Positions 11,781 through 20,402 of a stretch of 64,000 bases of DNA are shown here, one piece after another. How positions within the stretch are numbered: the first letter of the stretch is position 1; each line of letters starts with the position of its first letter. This DNA comes from Plasmodiophora brassicae (lineage: Eukaryota > Endomyxa: Phytomyxea > Phytomyxea > Plasmodiophorida). The notes under the pieces are model-generated. The model saw only the letters and a list, made by a program, of their open reading frames with translations, was not told the DNA's origin and searched no databases. The position numbers and the translations under genes were made by a program. The stretch spans positions 310,001 through 374,000 of the forward strand of contig CP145411.1 of the NCBI GenBank assembly GCA_036867785.1. Reading direction: 5' to 3'.

Positions 11781-12701
11781 TTAGACGAATCGCTCGAGAT
11801 TGACCCGGGAGCGTTTGAAGGCGCGCTCAGCGTCGGCCGTAGTGGACGGGTTGACCCAGGCGGCACGACAATAGACGCAGCTGACCGGTTCGCCTCGCTG
11901 GCGGCGCTGCGCGGCCCACCTGGTGAAACACTCAACGTGGACGCTGCGACGACACGACGCCCGGCAGAAGTCGAGTTCGTCGTCTTCCGCGATCGCCTCG
12001 AAACAGATCGGGCACTCATCGCCCTGCTCAAGCGGGCGACGTTCGACGTCCGCAAGCTCGGCGCCGGTATTATCCGACAAATCGTTGCCCGTGATCGCAA
12101 CGAACGCGTTGCAGACCGCGGATGGCGCCATGGCTTCGCAGCTGGTGCCACGAGATTCGGCATAAATGCTTTCGAGCTCAGACGCGGATATTCGAGCGTC
12201 TCCCCGCGCCACAACCGGATGATCGCTTCGGACCTGCACGCAACGTTGGATGGATCGAGCATCATCGCATGGTGCATCAGACGACTACTACCGTACCTTG
12301 AGGACGCGAATAAGAATGAACAGAAGATGCTTGCACAGACCTTTCCGGCAGCGCTGATCGATGCACGTGCAGGCGGTCTTGTTCGGTATTCGACTCAGCG
12401 TCGGGTAGTAGACATTACCGGTGGTGCCCAGCACGATGAACGTGAGGGACCCCTCAGCGAGATCCGCGTCGGTATCGCGACGCCCGACTAGATACAGGCG
12501 ATCCGTGACCGCCCGACGCCGACGCCCGGCATTGCCAGCCGGCGTCGCCTGCCGCGCCGGCTTGGCCCTCGTGAGCCCCGGCCCCGCTTCCGACTTCGAC
12601 GCACGCTTCGTGCGCGCCCGCCCAGCTGGCTCCGCGTTCTCGTCCTGCTGCCGCTTTGCCTGCGCCTGCTTGGCCGCTGCTACCCGCGCCGACCGACGCA
12701 T
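11781..12701 (-). CDS. SWIM-domain plus RING zinc-finger protein, probable E3 ubiquitin ligase
   Basis: 285 residues from two exons, one intron at 12234-12296 (63 bp). ATG at 12701. The N-terminal 65 residues are basic and Ala/Arg/Lys-rich, so possibly nuclear. A SWIM domain follows with the CxC...CxH pattern (CTCIDQRCRKGLCKH). After the intron comes a linker, then a RING finger: CPICFEAI, then CRASCRRSVHVECFTRWA and CVYCRAAW, giving the cysteine/histidine spacing of a C3HC4-like RING. This order, SWIM then RING, resembles the start of ZSWIM2/MEX and of related small SWIM-RING proteins in fungi. Predicted role: ubiquitin transfer; substrate unknown. Confidence 0.85.
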
Positions 12702-12811
12702 TTGACCAAATCAGGGTGACACTGACAGCGGCACCTCCGAAGTATTCAGTGGAAAACCGCGCGCTCCGCGCCATCTGTGACATGCTGAAACGCGATGCCC
12801 GCGACGTGTGG

Positions 12812-13501
12812 GCGTCTCATTATTTCCCGCACCGCGCCGTACCTTCCAAAAAATACCCCAGTAGTTTTGGCGAGATACGACGTTCTTTTTCGGTCCCGCC
12901 GCGCGGATACCCGCATCCATCGCAAAATTAATGGTCAAATCCGAGTGAGATTGCACACGTCGCGTTTTCTATATGCCCGCAAATCGTCCAGCAACCATGT
13001 CAGAGAATGACATAATATACAAGAGGCCAAAGCATTGTAATTGCGCCATTCGCACCGGAGGCGTCTGCGTGTACGCATAGTGTATAACTTCACGCTCCTG
13101 TTAATTGATTTGTCGTCAGATGGTTCGTCCGTGCCAGATTATCAAGAGGTTGCTACGGCCACGTGATGCATATAGCCTCGACTTTCGTTCATTCAAGCCC
13201 CGGATATGACGTCTACATCACGCTCCGGTGGGGTGCACGAGGAATCCTCTGATCTGTACCTGCCGTCCGCCTAGCTAACGCGAGTACTAATCGGCGTCAG
13301 GAGAATGTAGCTACTGCAAACCATCCAGGTGTGCGATTCGTATATACAGGTCGTCCTTGAGACTACATATTCCGGTCGATAACCACCTATGTCGAAGGCG
13401 TCGACAAATCGCAAGTCCCAACTGACTGCTCAAGTTGCTTGACAAAAACTACTGGGGTATTTTTTGGAGGGTACGGCGCGGTGCGGGAAATAATGAGACG
13501 C
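12812..13501. repeat. Inverted repeat pair A (about 57-bp arms)
   Basis: The left arm 12812-12869 and right arm 13445-13501 are near-perfect reverse complements with one mismatch; both include the core CCGCACCGCGCCGTACC or its complement. The arms flank about 575 bp with no supported gene. It may be the ends of a degraded non-autonomous element or part of the foldback cluster that follows. A further related piece occurs near 14190-14225. Confidence 0.75.
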
Positions 13502-13531
13502 GACGTGTGGCGCCTGCCCAAAGACATTCTC

Positions 13532-14012
13532 GGCGCAATTTGGCCAGCTGAACGGCCGCCGCTTCCGCAAGGATGGCTCGTTTTCACAGGTCTGGGTCGG
13601 TCGGCGGTCTGGAGAACTAGTGCATGTCGCGCGCTCCTACGACGTTGGTGCTGACCACCAGAAGGCCCGCCCGTATCAGAAGCCTTCGTGCAGGTTAACC
13701 ACGGCCTGCAGCCCACGAATTATAATGAAAGGTCTGGCCGAGGGCGGCGTCCACGTTGAGTGTCATGACAGTCTCGCTGTGACGTACTGGCACGCGATGC
13801 CCGCGACGTACCTCGGCCAGACCTTCCATGATGATTATCGACCTGCAGGGTGTTGTTAACTTACGAAGCCTTTTGGTATGGGTGGGCCTTCTCGTTGTCA
13901 GCGCCAAAGTCGTATGGTAGGAGCGCGCGACATGCGACCGCCGACAGAGCCAGACCTGCGAAAACGATCAATCCTTGCGGAAGCGACAGCCGTTCAGCTG
14001 GCCGAATTGGGC
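13532..14012. repeat. Large imperfect foldback (arms about 200 bp)
   Basis: The left arm runs from about 13532 to 13741 and the right arm from about 13815 to 14012 as its reverse complement, at roughly 80% identity by eye, with a spacer of about 70 bp. Matching blocks include GGCCAGCTGAACGGC, GCATGTCGCGCGCTCCTAC and AGGTCTGGCCGAGG. RNA from either strand would form a long hairpin. Small open frames on both strands arise from the symmetry and show no recognisable protein. Confidence 0.75.
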
Positions 14013-14348
14013 TTTGTCTGTCCTGCATAACGACTCCGGGTACGAGAATGACGCCTTTCTATCACCGGATGCGCCTGTCGTCACCTTTCAGCATTCTTGT
14101 ACACAGCAGGCAGGACACGGGATCCTGGACACCATGCGGATTGAGATGTCGAGTAAGGCGCTTCTTCTGCACCGAGACTGCCGTAGTGAAGACGCCACAC
14201 GTCGCAGGCATCGCGTTTAAACATGACACCGCCAGCGGATGCGGCATTCGACTGTTCGGGATGCGCAGCGCGATGCCGGACATTTTCGCCAGTGTTGTCA
14301 CTTGTCAGTGCCCTAATATACGTCGGCCCGTTCCGTGGCGCGCTGCCC

Positions 14349-14560
14349 CGCAGCTCCGTGACGTGTAGTTCGTTCGCAGAGATCGCCGCATGACAAGGAT
14401 GCGATCTCTGCCCTGCAGAGCCGCGTCAACGCGAACGACCTACACGTCACGGAGCTGCACGACATCGTCCGGAACCTGGCCGAAGAACGCGGTATTCTGG
14501 ATCGCTATTCGTCAAGTGTCTACTGGCCGATGTCGAATCACTCCGCTCTGTGCAGGGCGA
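14349..14560. repeat. Foldback containing a coiled-coil gene fragment
   Basis: The left arm 14349-14377 and right arm 14430-14458 are reverse complements (CGGAGCTGC and AACGACCTACACGTCACG blocks), with an inner pair 14378-14386 / 14401-14409. The right side reads as coding on the plus strand (ALQSRVNANDLHVTELHDIV, then RNLAEERGILDRYSS) with strong GC third positions, stopping near 14575. This looks like a fragment of a host or element coiled-coil gene, partly duplicated in inverted orientation. No start or full gene is visible. Confidence 0.6.
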
Positions 14561-14564
14561 GTGC

Positions 14565-15040
14565 CTGCGGGTGACAATACTGGCTGGAAGAAGTCAATTG
14601 CTTCGCAGTCATCTGCAGGCCGTGAGACTGAACTTTGGCCTCATCTACATGGGTTTCCGGGAAAGCGATGACTCTGAGGGTCTGATGCTGTGCATTGAGA
14701 AACGCTGCAGGGGGAGCCGCTGTATCTGCCTGCACTTTCCGTGCCTCCTGCCTACCGCAAATTCTTTCTCATGTTGCCTCGCAACAACAACCGGTTGACC
14801 AGTCTTCTGGGAATTTCCGAGATTGCACTTTTTTATCATCTTCGTTAGGTGAAGACCGACTGTGGTCTGCTTCGCCAAGAAATTCTGAAATGGTACGATG
14901 ACGACACTTGCTGTGAGGACTTTATCGCGAAAGCATGCCCATCCGCATGCTTGCTAAACTGGCGCTGGCTGTACTGAGCATCGTCATCAATACTGCTACC
15001 TGCGAGCGTTTATTTAGCGACATGGCATTGGTCCATAATG
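14565..15040 (+). pseudogene. hAT transposase 3' fragment, left copy (plus strand)
   Basis: The end of this stretch translates to the hAT dimerisation region: MLAKLALAVLSIVINTATC followed by ERLFSDMALVHN (14935-15038). The upstream part matches the right copy (15262-15765) in inverted orientation at over 90% by eye. Relative to the right copy it lacks about 47 bp after ACACTTGCTGTGAG (about 14918) and stops abruptly at 15040, just before the conserved end of the domain. No open transposase frame spans it, so it is dead. hAT is a cut-and-paste DNA transposon family. Confidence 0.75.
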
Positions 15041-15041
15041 A

Positions 15042-15107
15042 ACGGGAGATCATTACTGGCGACCTTGCTCCCCATGGTTGCCAGTACTAATGATCTCCCG
15101 TTTACTC
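15042..15107. repeat. Short palindrome between the two hAT copies
   Basis: Arms AACGGGAGATCATTACTGGC and its reverse complement (one mismatch) surround a loop of about 20 bp. It sits exactly where the left hAT copy ends and next to where the right copy's tail begins, as expected for a snapback breakpoint or an independent small insertion. Confidence 0.7.
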
Positions 15108-15109
15108 GC

Positions 15110-15765
15110 GTCAACAATTCTATGGCAGGACCTTTCAACTGAAGCCCCCCTCCCCCTGCCTTGCATCTCGAGGCGTAACTCGTCTTGGTCCTTTTTCTGA
15201 ACGGCGCCGTTGAGACAACACTCACTTTCTGGACCTTCTCCGGATGTAGGTTCTTAGCGTTATGGACCAATGCCATGTCGCTAAATAAACGCTCGCAGGT
15301 AGCAGTATTGATGACGATGCTCAGTACAGCCAGCGCCAGTTTAGCAAGCATGCGGATGGGCATGCTTTCGCGATAAAGTCCCCATCGGCAGAGGAAACGA
15401 AATGGGTGGGAGACACGCCTCACAGCAAGTGTCGTCATCGTACCATTTCAGAATTTCTTGGCGAAGCAGACCACAGTCGGTCTCCACCCAAACGAAGATG
15501 ATAAAAAAGTGCAATCTCGGAAATTCCCAGAAGACTGGTCAACCGGTTGTCGCGAGGCAACATGAGAAAGAATTTGCGGTAGGCAAGATGCACGAACAGT
15601 GCAAGCAGATACAGCGGCTGCTCGCTGTCCCCGCAGCGTTCTCGATGCACAGCATAAGACGCTCAGAGTCATCGCTTTCCCGGAAACCCATGTAGATGAG
15701 GCCAAAGTTCAGTTTCACGGCCTGCAGATGACTGCGAAGCAATTGACTTCTTCCAACTAGTATTG
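15110..15765 (-). pseudogene. hAT transposase 3' fragment, right copy (minus strand)
   Basis: Inverted partner of 14565-15040. On the minus strand it encodes the more complete C-terminal hAT domain: LYRESMPIRMLAKLALAVL, then NTATCERLFSDMALVHN and NLHPEKVQKVSVV, ending near 15140. Upstream (toward 15765) it retains other pieces of the transposase in different frames. With the left copy it forms an inverted duplication with arms of about 480 bp and a 220-bp spacer. No start codon or full catalytic domain is present. Confidence 0.75.
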
Positions 15766-15811
15766 TTACGAACGGATTGAAGACAGGCTACGGCAGGAAC
15801 AAATGAGAGCG

Positions 15812-15944
15812 ACGTTATCGCCGTCCTGCAACTCGACAACGTCCGTCCTTGTCTTCGTCGGATGAAAGGCATGATTGCACAATCATCCGACGACGTAAAG
15901 TGATGGTCGTTATCGAGTTGCAGGACGGCGATATCGCCGCTCCT
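15812..15944. repeat. Near-perfect palindrome (about 60-bp arms)
   Basis: The arms TATCGCCGTCCTGCAACTCG and its reverse complement are clear, and the match extends to the centre around 15870-15890 (CGTCGGATGA / TCATCCGACG). It is unrelated in sequence to the other foldbacks nearby. No coding function assigned. With the preceding repeats it makes 12.8-16.0 kb a dense inverted-duplication region. Confidence 0.72.
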
Positions 15945-16230
15945 GCTCTGGTTTGAAGTTTAATCCCAAGCTGATCGCTGAAAGTTCGTCGAGTCACGTC
16001 GTCCGATTCGTCTCCGTCCCACTGGCGTCCAGACGTATCATTAACCCCGCTCTGTCTGTCGCGTACAAGACGGTAGATGCTACCCGACGGAATCTGTGCC
16101 GGTAACGGACGCCCAACGTCATGCTTGAAAGGCCAGGGATGCGTCCTCCGGCTGTTAACGCGGAGCGTAATACAAGCCGAAGCAGTGTAGTGGATACCCC
16201 AGGAATCTTAGAATGCATGTTAATGAGCGT

Positions 16231-16525
16231 TCAGACTGCGCCGAGGGCAGGGCCAGCGTCGGCAGCAACGATCATGCCGTCAACGATTCGTTTGATGCGC
16301 TTCTGGCGCTGGCGGTACGCGTACGCGATGGCGACGCCGACGCCGACGGCAACGAAGATCGCCGTCCCGACGATGAGGATCGTGGTGACTGTATCGATGG
16401 TGCTCTTGAGTACGTTCTGAAGGCGACGGTTACGTAAGGTATTGGATTAGATACGGGACGCTGACCTCCTGGGCCATGATCACGGGCAGCACCGCAACCA
16501 GGACCAGAAACGTCGTCACCTTCAT
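16231..16525 (-). CDS. Small type I membrane protein (signal peptide plus one TM)
   Basis: 81 residues predicted from two exons; intron 16417-16465 (49 bp). The ATG begins MKVTTFLVLVAVLPVIMA, a clear signal peptide. The second exon adds a short lumenal piece and a transmembrane helix (TILIVGTAIFVAVGVGVAIAY), then a basic cytosolic stretch RQRQKRIKR and a short tail ending PALGAV. Stop TGA at 16231-16233. Neither exon forms a long open frame, so the gene is easy to miss. Family not recognised. A similarly built protein is encoded on the opposite strand at about 17.1-17.35 kb. Confidence 0.6.
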
Positions 16526-16532
16526 CGTCGTT

Positions 16533-16739
16533 CTAGGTACTGCCAGATATTATGCGACGGCACGAGCCTCTAACGAATACCAACAGAATCGTGCCTACTA
16601 TTAGTAGGCCCCCAAACACACCAGTCGCGACGCGCGTGCCTGTGATGGGAAACCGCAGCGGGCGAGCGGGGCAGCGCTGGCACCCTCCCCGTCCACCTCC
16701 GCCTCGTACGTTTCGTATTTCTGAAACGACTCGCGTCAA
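16533..16739 (-). CDS. Possible membrane-protein exon(s), weak
   Basis: A minus-strand frame with a hydrophobic helix (VATGVFGGLLIVGTILLVFV) ends at TAG 16533-16535, but it has no ATG. Another frame of the same stretch (about 16600-16720) has strong GC third positions (YETYEAEVDGEGASAAPLAR) after a TTTCAG acceptor and may be the real last exon of a small gene. I cannot decide between them. Confidence 0.25.
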   Translation of the reverse strand: MTRVVSEIRNVRGGGGRGGCQRCPARPLRFPITGTRVATGVFGGLLIVGTILLVFVRGSCRRIISGST

Positions 16740-17122
16740 CGTTTAGTCTGCTACTGTTAGTCGTTTACAGGAGATGAGTCGTGTGCAATAGCGTTGGCAG
16801 TCGTCAGTCGTACTCGAAGGCATGGGCGAGATACGTCAAGGATCAAGGTACTGGTGGGCGCGTGCTCAGATTGACAGGGCACATCGACGTATCTACTGGA
16901 TGCGTTCCTCGCTGGCTGCTGGCGTCAGCGTCTGGATCGCCTGCCTCAACCAAGTACAATACCCACATTTCCAACTGCGCTCTGTTGGACGCGCACACGC
17001 TAACGACGGTTCGTCAGGTATCGGGTATCCCATGGAAGGCAGTCGCCTCAGAAATAGAGTCCCAAGAAAGCAGTATGAGTCAGTGACGCGTTCGAACCAC
17101 CAACGTGCGAGCGTCGTCCCTA

Positions 17123-17347
17123 ATGCATGCATCTGTAGCCGTGTTGTCATGGGGTATATTCGCCGGCGGTCTCCTCTTCGTCATCGTTGTCCTCGTCGCC
17201 GCCCGCATCGCCTACCTACGCCACAAGGCTAAGCTCCGCCTGCGACGCGACTTCGAGAACGCGCTGCGCGTCGAGCGCGAACACGGCGACGTCGTCAAGG
17301 CTGAAATCCAGCAGCCCTCCTTGATCAAAGTCCAGGATCAAGTCTGA
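17123..17347 (+). CDS. Small single-pass membrane protein, last exon
   Basis: The open frame from ATG 17123 to TGA 17347 encodes a transmembrane helix (WGIFAGGLLFVIVVLVAARIA) and then a basic, charged cytosolic tail of about 45 residues (LRHKAKLRLRRDFENALRVE). A CTGTAG acceptor just inside the frame (about 17137) suggests this is a 3' exon. A candidate 5' exon with a signal peptide (MRSSLAAGVSVWIACLNQ) starts near 16901. The architecture would match the minus-strand protein at 16231-16525. Function unknown. Confidence 0.5.
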   Translation: MHASVAVLSWGIFAGGLLFVIVVLVAARIAYLRHKAKLRLRRDFENALRVEREHGDVVKAEIQQPSLIKVQDQV

Positions 17348-17638
17348 TGGCGGCCCTGTTATTACACACCACACACTGCCTATACGATGTTGACCGCGCC
17401 GCGTCCACCGCCGCCTCCAGCGTCAGGGAACCGCGCCACCGCCGTGCATGAGTCACGCTGCGTGCCTTCCGACGGCGGTCGAGGCCGTCGCTCGGCCGGG
17501 TTCATTCCGGGACAGGTTCGTTGGCAACGACGACGACGTTGCCGGGACCGTCGCAGCCGGACCATCCAAACCGGAACGCATTCAATCCCCCATCCCCAAA
17601 CCGAACGTCCGGGAGGCGCGCGCTCCTAGCGTCGGGCC

Positions 17639-18817
17639 ATGCCGCAGACCTGGTTCACGCACTGCTTCGACGGGATCCGCTCGGCTCGGCAGGCGGCCGA
17701 CCCGAGCGCCTCGCTGCGGCACTTCCGCGAGGCCGCCCGCCTGTCCCCGGCGTCCGTCGCCGCCCGCGTCTGCCTCGGCATCCGCCTGCAGGCCGAAGGC
17801 GACCTGGACGGCGCCCGGCACCACCTCGACGTCGCCGTCCACCTGTCGTCGTCGTCCCCGTCGGCGTTCCTCGCGTCGCGCGCCCTACGCTGCCGGGCGC
17901 TGCTGCGGTACGCCACGCAGGACCTGGCGGACGCGGTCGCAGACCTGAACGCGGCCCTGAGACTGGACCCGGCGTTCGCCGAGGCGCTCTACCTGCGCGG
18001 CATGATCGCCATGGACCTGGACGACGCCGACGCCTGCATCGGGGACATGTCCGCCTGCCTGGCGATCGCGCCGACCGCCGGCCACGCGTACGCCATGCGG
18101 GGGACGGCGCGTGCCGCCCGGCACGATCGGGCCGGCGCCCTGCACGACCTGGGACGCGCGCTCGACCACGACCTGAACGACGCCGACCGCGCCGCGTTGC
18201 TCTTCTCCAGGGCGCATCTCCATGGCGACGACGACCCGGACGCGGCCATGGACGACCTGTCGGCGTCGATCGCGCTGCGCCCGCACCCGAGGTCGCTGAT
18301 GGCGCGCGCCGACCTGCACGACCGCCTGGGGGACGCGCGCCACGCCATCGCCGACCTCGAGCACGCCGTTCGGATCGGGGGCGGGCGGGAGCGACGCGAC
18401 GCCCGGCACCGCCTGGCGCGATCCCATTTCAGCGCCCGGCGCTATCGCGACGCCCTGCAGCAGTACGAGGAGATCGTCGGGAGCCATGACGGCGACGACG
18501 ACGACGAGGCGCTGCTGGGCCGGGCGCGATGCCTGGCACGGCTGGCGAGGTTCCGTCGCGCCGTCCACGACTTCAGCACGGTGCTGGGGCGGCGCCCGGG
18601 TGCCGCCCACGTTCGCGGCGAACGCGGCCTGGCGTTGTACGCCCTGCGACAGTACCGGCGGGCGCGTCCCGACCTGGCCGCCGCCGTGTCGCACGACCCG
18701 GGCAACGACGCCGTTCGCTGGGCGTGGACGCAGGTCGAGAACGCGCTGGCGTCGTCGTCGTCGTCGGTCGATCGCCGACCACCGACGATCAGACGCACGA
18801 CGTCGCTGCCGACCTAG
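17639..18817 (+). CDS. Tetratricopeptide-repeat (TPR) protein, intronless
   Basis: 392 residues in one exon; ATG at 17639, stop TAG at 18815-18817. Most of the chain is helical TPR-type repeats with the A-x3-Y/F-x2-A pattern: AVADLNAALRLDPAFAEALY, then AYAMRGTARAARHDRAG and later RYRDALQQYEEIVG. Roughly nine units are visible, then a Ser/Arg-rich tail. TPR proteins act as protein-binding scaffolds; no enzymatic domain is seen. The gene is extremely GC-rich at third positions and lacks introns, unlike nearly all neighbours, but codon choice agrees with the adjacent GC-rich dynein gene. Partner unknown. Long overlapping frames on both strands are shadows of this composition. Confidence 0.85.
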   Translation: MPQTWFTHCFDGIRSARQAADPSASLRHFREAARLSPASVAARVCLGIRLQAEGDLDGARHHLDVAVHLSSSSPSAFLASRALRCRALLRYATQDLADAVADLNAALRLDPAFAEALYLRGMIAMDLDDADACIGDMSACLAIAPTAGHAYAMRGTARAARHDRAGALHDLGRALDHDLNDADRAALLFSRAHLHGDDDPDAAMDDLSASIALRPHPRSLMARADLHDRLGDARHAIADLEHAVRIGGGRERRDARHRLARSHFSARRYRDALQQYEEIVGSHDGDDDDEALLGRARCLARLARFRRAVHDFSTVLGRRPGAAHVRGERGLALYALRQYRRARPDLAAAVSHDPGNDAVRWAWTQVENALASSSSSVDRRPPTIRRTTSLPT

Positions 18818-18867
18818 ATGATATACATTCGTTAACGCGTTCGCGTGTTCATTGATGGGGTCGGGGA

Positions 18868-19071
18868 TCAGGCCGACGACGCGCTGGCGGGCGGCGTGTC
18901 GCTGACAGGCGCGTCGTCGTCGTCGTCGGCGTCCATGCTGACGACGAAGGCAACGGGGCGCTTGCGTCCTTGCTCGTACGTGCCCTGCGCTTCCTGCATC
19001 GTCGGCAGCCGGTCGTTGGCGTCGAGGAACGCGCCCAGCTTGCTGGCGTCCAGGTGCGTCGGCTGGGGCAT
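18868..19071 (-). CDS. Small acidic-tailed ORF, possible gene or last exon
   Basis: From ATG 19071 the minus frame encodes about 67 residues starting MPQPTHLDASKLGAFLDAND and ending in an acidic DADDDDDAP stretch with an Ala/Ser tail. Third positions are GC-biased, like real genes here. The frame also extends upstream to 19095 without an ATG, so an upstream exon is possible. It is tail-to-tail with the TPR gene. No family recognised. Confidence 0.35.
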   Translation of the reverse strand: MPQPTHLDASKLGAFLDANDRLPTMQEAQGTYEQGRKRPVAFVVSMDADDDDDAPVSDTPPASASSA

Positions 19072-19242
19072 CCCCCTGTCCAGGCGTATAGTCACGATAA
19101 GAATATAAGGTTATGACCGACCACAGCCCAGCAGGGCCGAGTCACCCGGCAGAGGGCGCGTTGACGTCATGGACGGGTCACCACGACGACGGCGCTGAAT
19201 GACACGAGCGGCTCAGCGCCCTGTGGTGTCCATCTTGGTGGA

Positions 19243-19261
19243 GGGGGGGGGGGGGGGGGGG
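19243..19261 (+). repeat. Poly-G homopolymer (19 nt) upstream of the TLDc gene
   Basis: Uninterrupted G run inside a G-rich tract, about 55 bp before the TLDc start codon. Similar runs occur at 50209-50223 and 52710-52731, all on the plus strand. It may form a G-quadruplex or be length-uncertain in the assembly. Confidence 0.85.
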
Positions 19262-19316
19262 CGGGGAGGCGCAGTCACTCTGTGAATGGTCCACGAGGCG
19301 CCGACGACGTCGAACG

Positions 19317-20369
19317 ATGGTGGCGCCCGACGTCGACAGCGGCAGGCCTGACCCGAACGCGACCGTGTCGTCGCTGGCCGGCGACGTGCACGTCGAGATC
19401 CGCGCCGACCACGTGACGGTCGACGCCACCGGCGGCGCCGTCCTCGTCGACGTCGTCGTCGGCGTCATGACGATGGCGCTCGTCTCGTCGTTCCTGATAG
19501 GTAGGCCGGGCTGGCTGGCGTCCTCGACGCTCTGATCGCTGACGCCGTCGTCGTCGTTGCCCAATGCAGCGTGGCGAGCGTCGCGTGACCTGCCGCTGGG
19601 GAAGGCCATACGGAAGTGGCTACGATCGCGCCATGCCAAGGCGGTCTCGCTGAAACGGAAGAGCAGCACGCTGCTGAAGGAGATGACGTCCGTCGAGCCG
19701 ATCGCCAGCCTGTCGCCGAGGCGCCCGTCGTCGTCCTTCAAGTCCAGCATCATCAGCGGCGGCGACGTCGACGACCTGGTGGCCTGGCTGCCCATGCAGT
19801 ACCACGGGCGCCCCTGGCAGATGACGTTCAGCACGGCCCGAGACGGCCACTCACTGCGAACGTTCTACGCCAACACGTCCGCCCTGCCGATGCAGGCGGC
19901 CGTCGTCCTCCTCGTCAAGGACGCCCTCGGCGCCGTCTTTGGCGTGTTCTGCACCGAACCCTGGGTGCGAAGTCGAACGCACATTGGCAACGGTACGATG
20001 GCGGCCATCGATGCGTTCGTCGGGGGAACCCGTGCCTGACACTGTGGCCGCCAGGCGAATCGTTCGTGTTCACGCTGCACCCGGTTCGCGCGCTCTACTC
20101 CTGGTCGGCACAGTTAGGCGCGTCGCAGCGAGGCCGCCGTTCGCTGACCTTGTTCGTGCCCCGGCAGGACGCGGCGGAATTCCTTCTTCGTCGTCGGACA
20201 GACCGACTTCATCGCCGCGGGCGGTGGCTCGCATTTCGCCATCTGGATCGACGCGTCGTTCGACCGCGGCTCGTCCCTGCCGTCCGAGACGTTCGGCAAC
20301 CCGACGCTGAGCAGCGCGCCCGACTTCGTCTGCAACCTCGTCGAACTCTGGTCTGTGTCGCCGTTCTAA
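19317..20369 (+). CDS. TLDc-domain protein (OXR1/TBC1D24-like)
   Basis: 288 residues from four exons; introns 19501-19569, 19993-20054 and 20113-20167, each restoring phase. ATG at 19317, stop TAA at 20367-20369. The TLDc domain occupies the second half: LVAWLPMQYHGRPWQMTFST, DGHSLRTFYAN, VFGVFCTEPW, NGESFVFTL, FFVVGQTDFIAAGGG, FAIWIDASFDRGSS, ETFGNPTLS and a final VELWSVSPF. TLDc proteins protect against oxidative stress and bind or disassemble the V-ATPase. The N-terminal 100 residues have no clear domain and include a hydrophobic patch (VVGVMTMALVSSFL), so a short TBC or LysM partner is absent. Its stop lies only 33 bp from the dynein stop on the opposite strand. Confidence 0.88.
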
Positions 20370-20402
20370 AACGCGCGCGCGCGCGCCCTCTCGATTCGTG
20401 TA

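Noticed and set aside
14230-14345. Possible small protein genes in the foldback region
   Set aside because: Short frames arise on both strands of the repeats, without start context, bias or family match.
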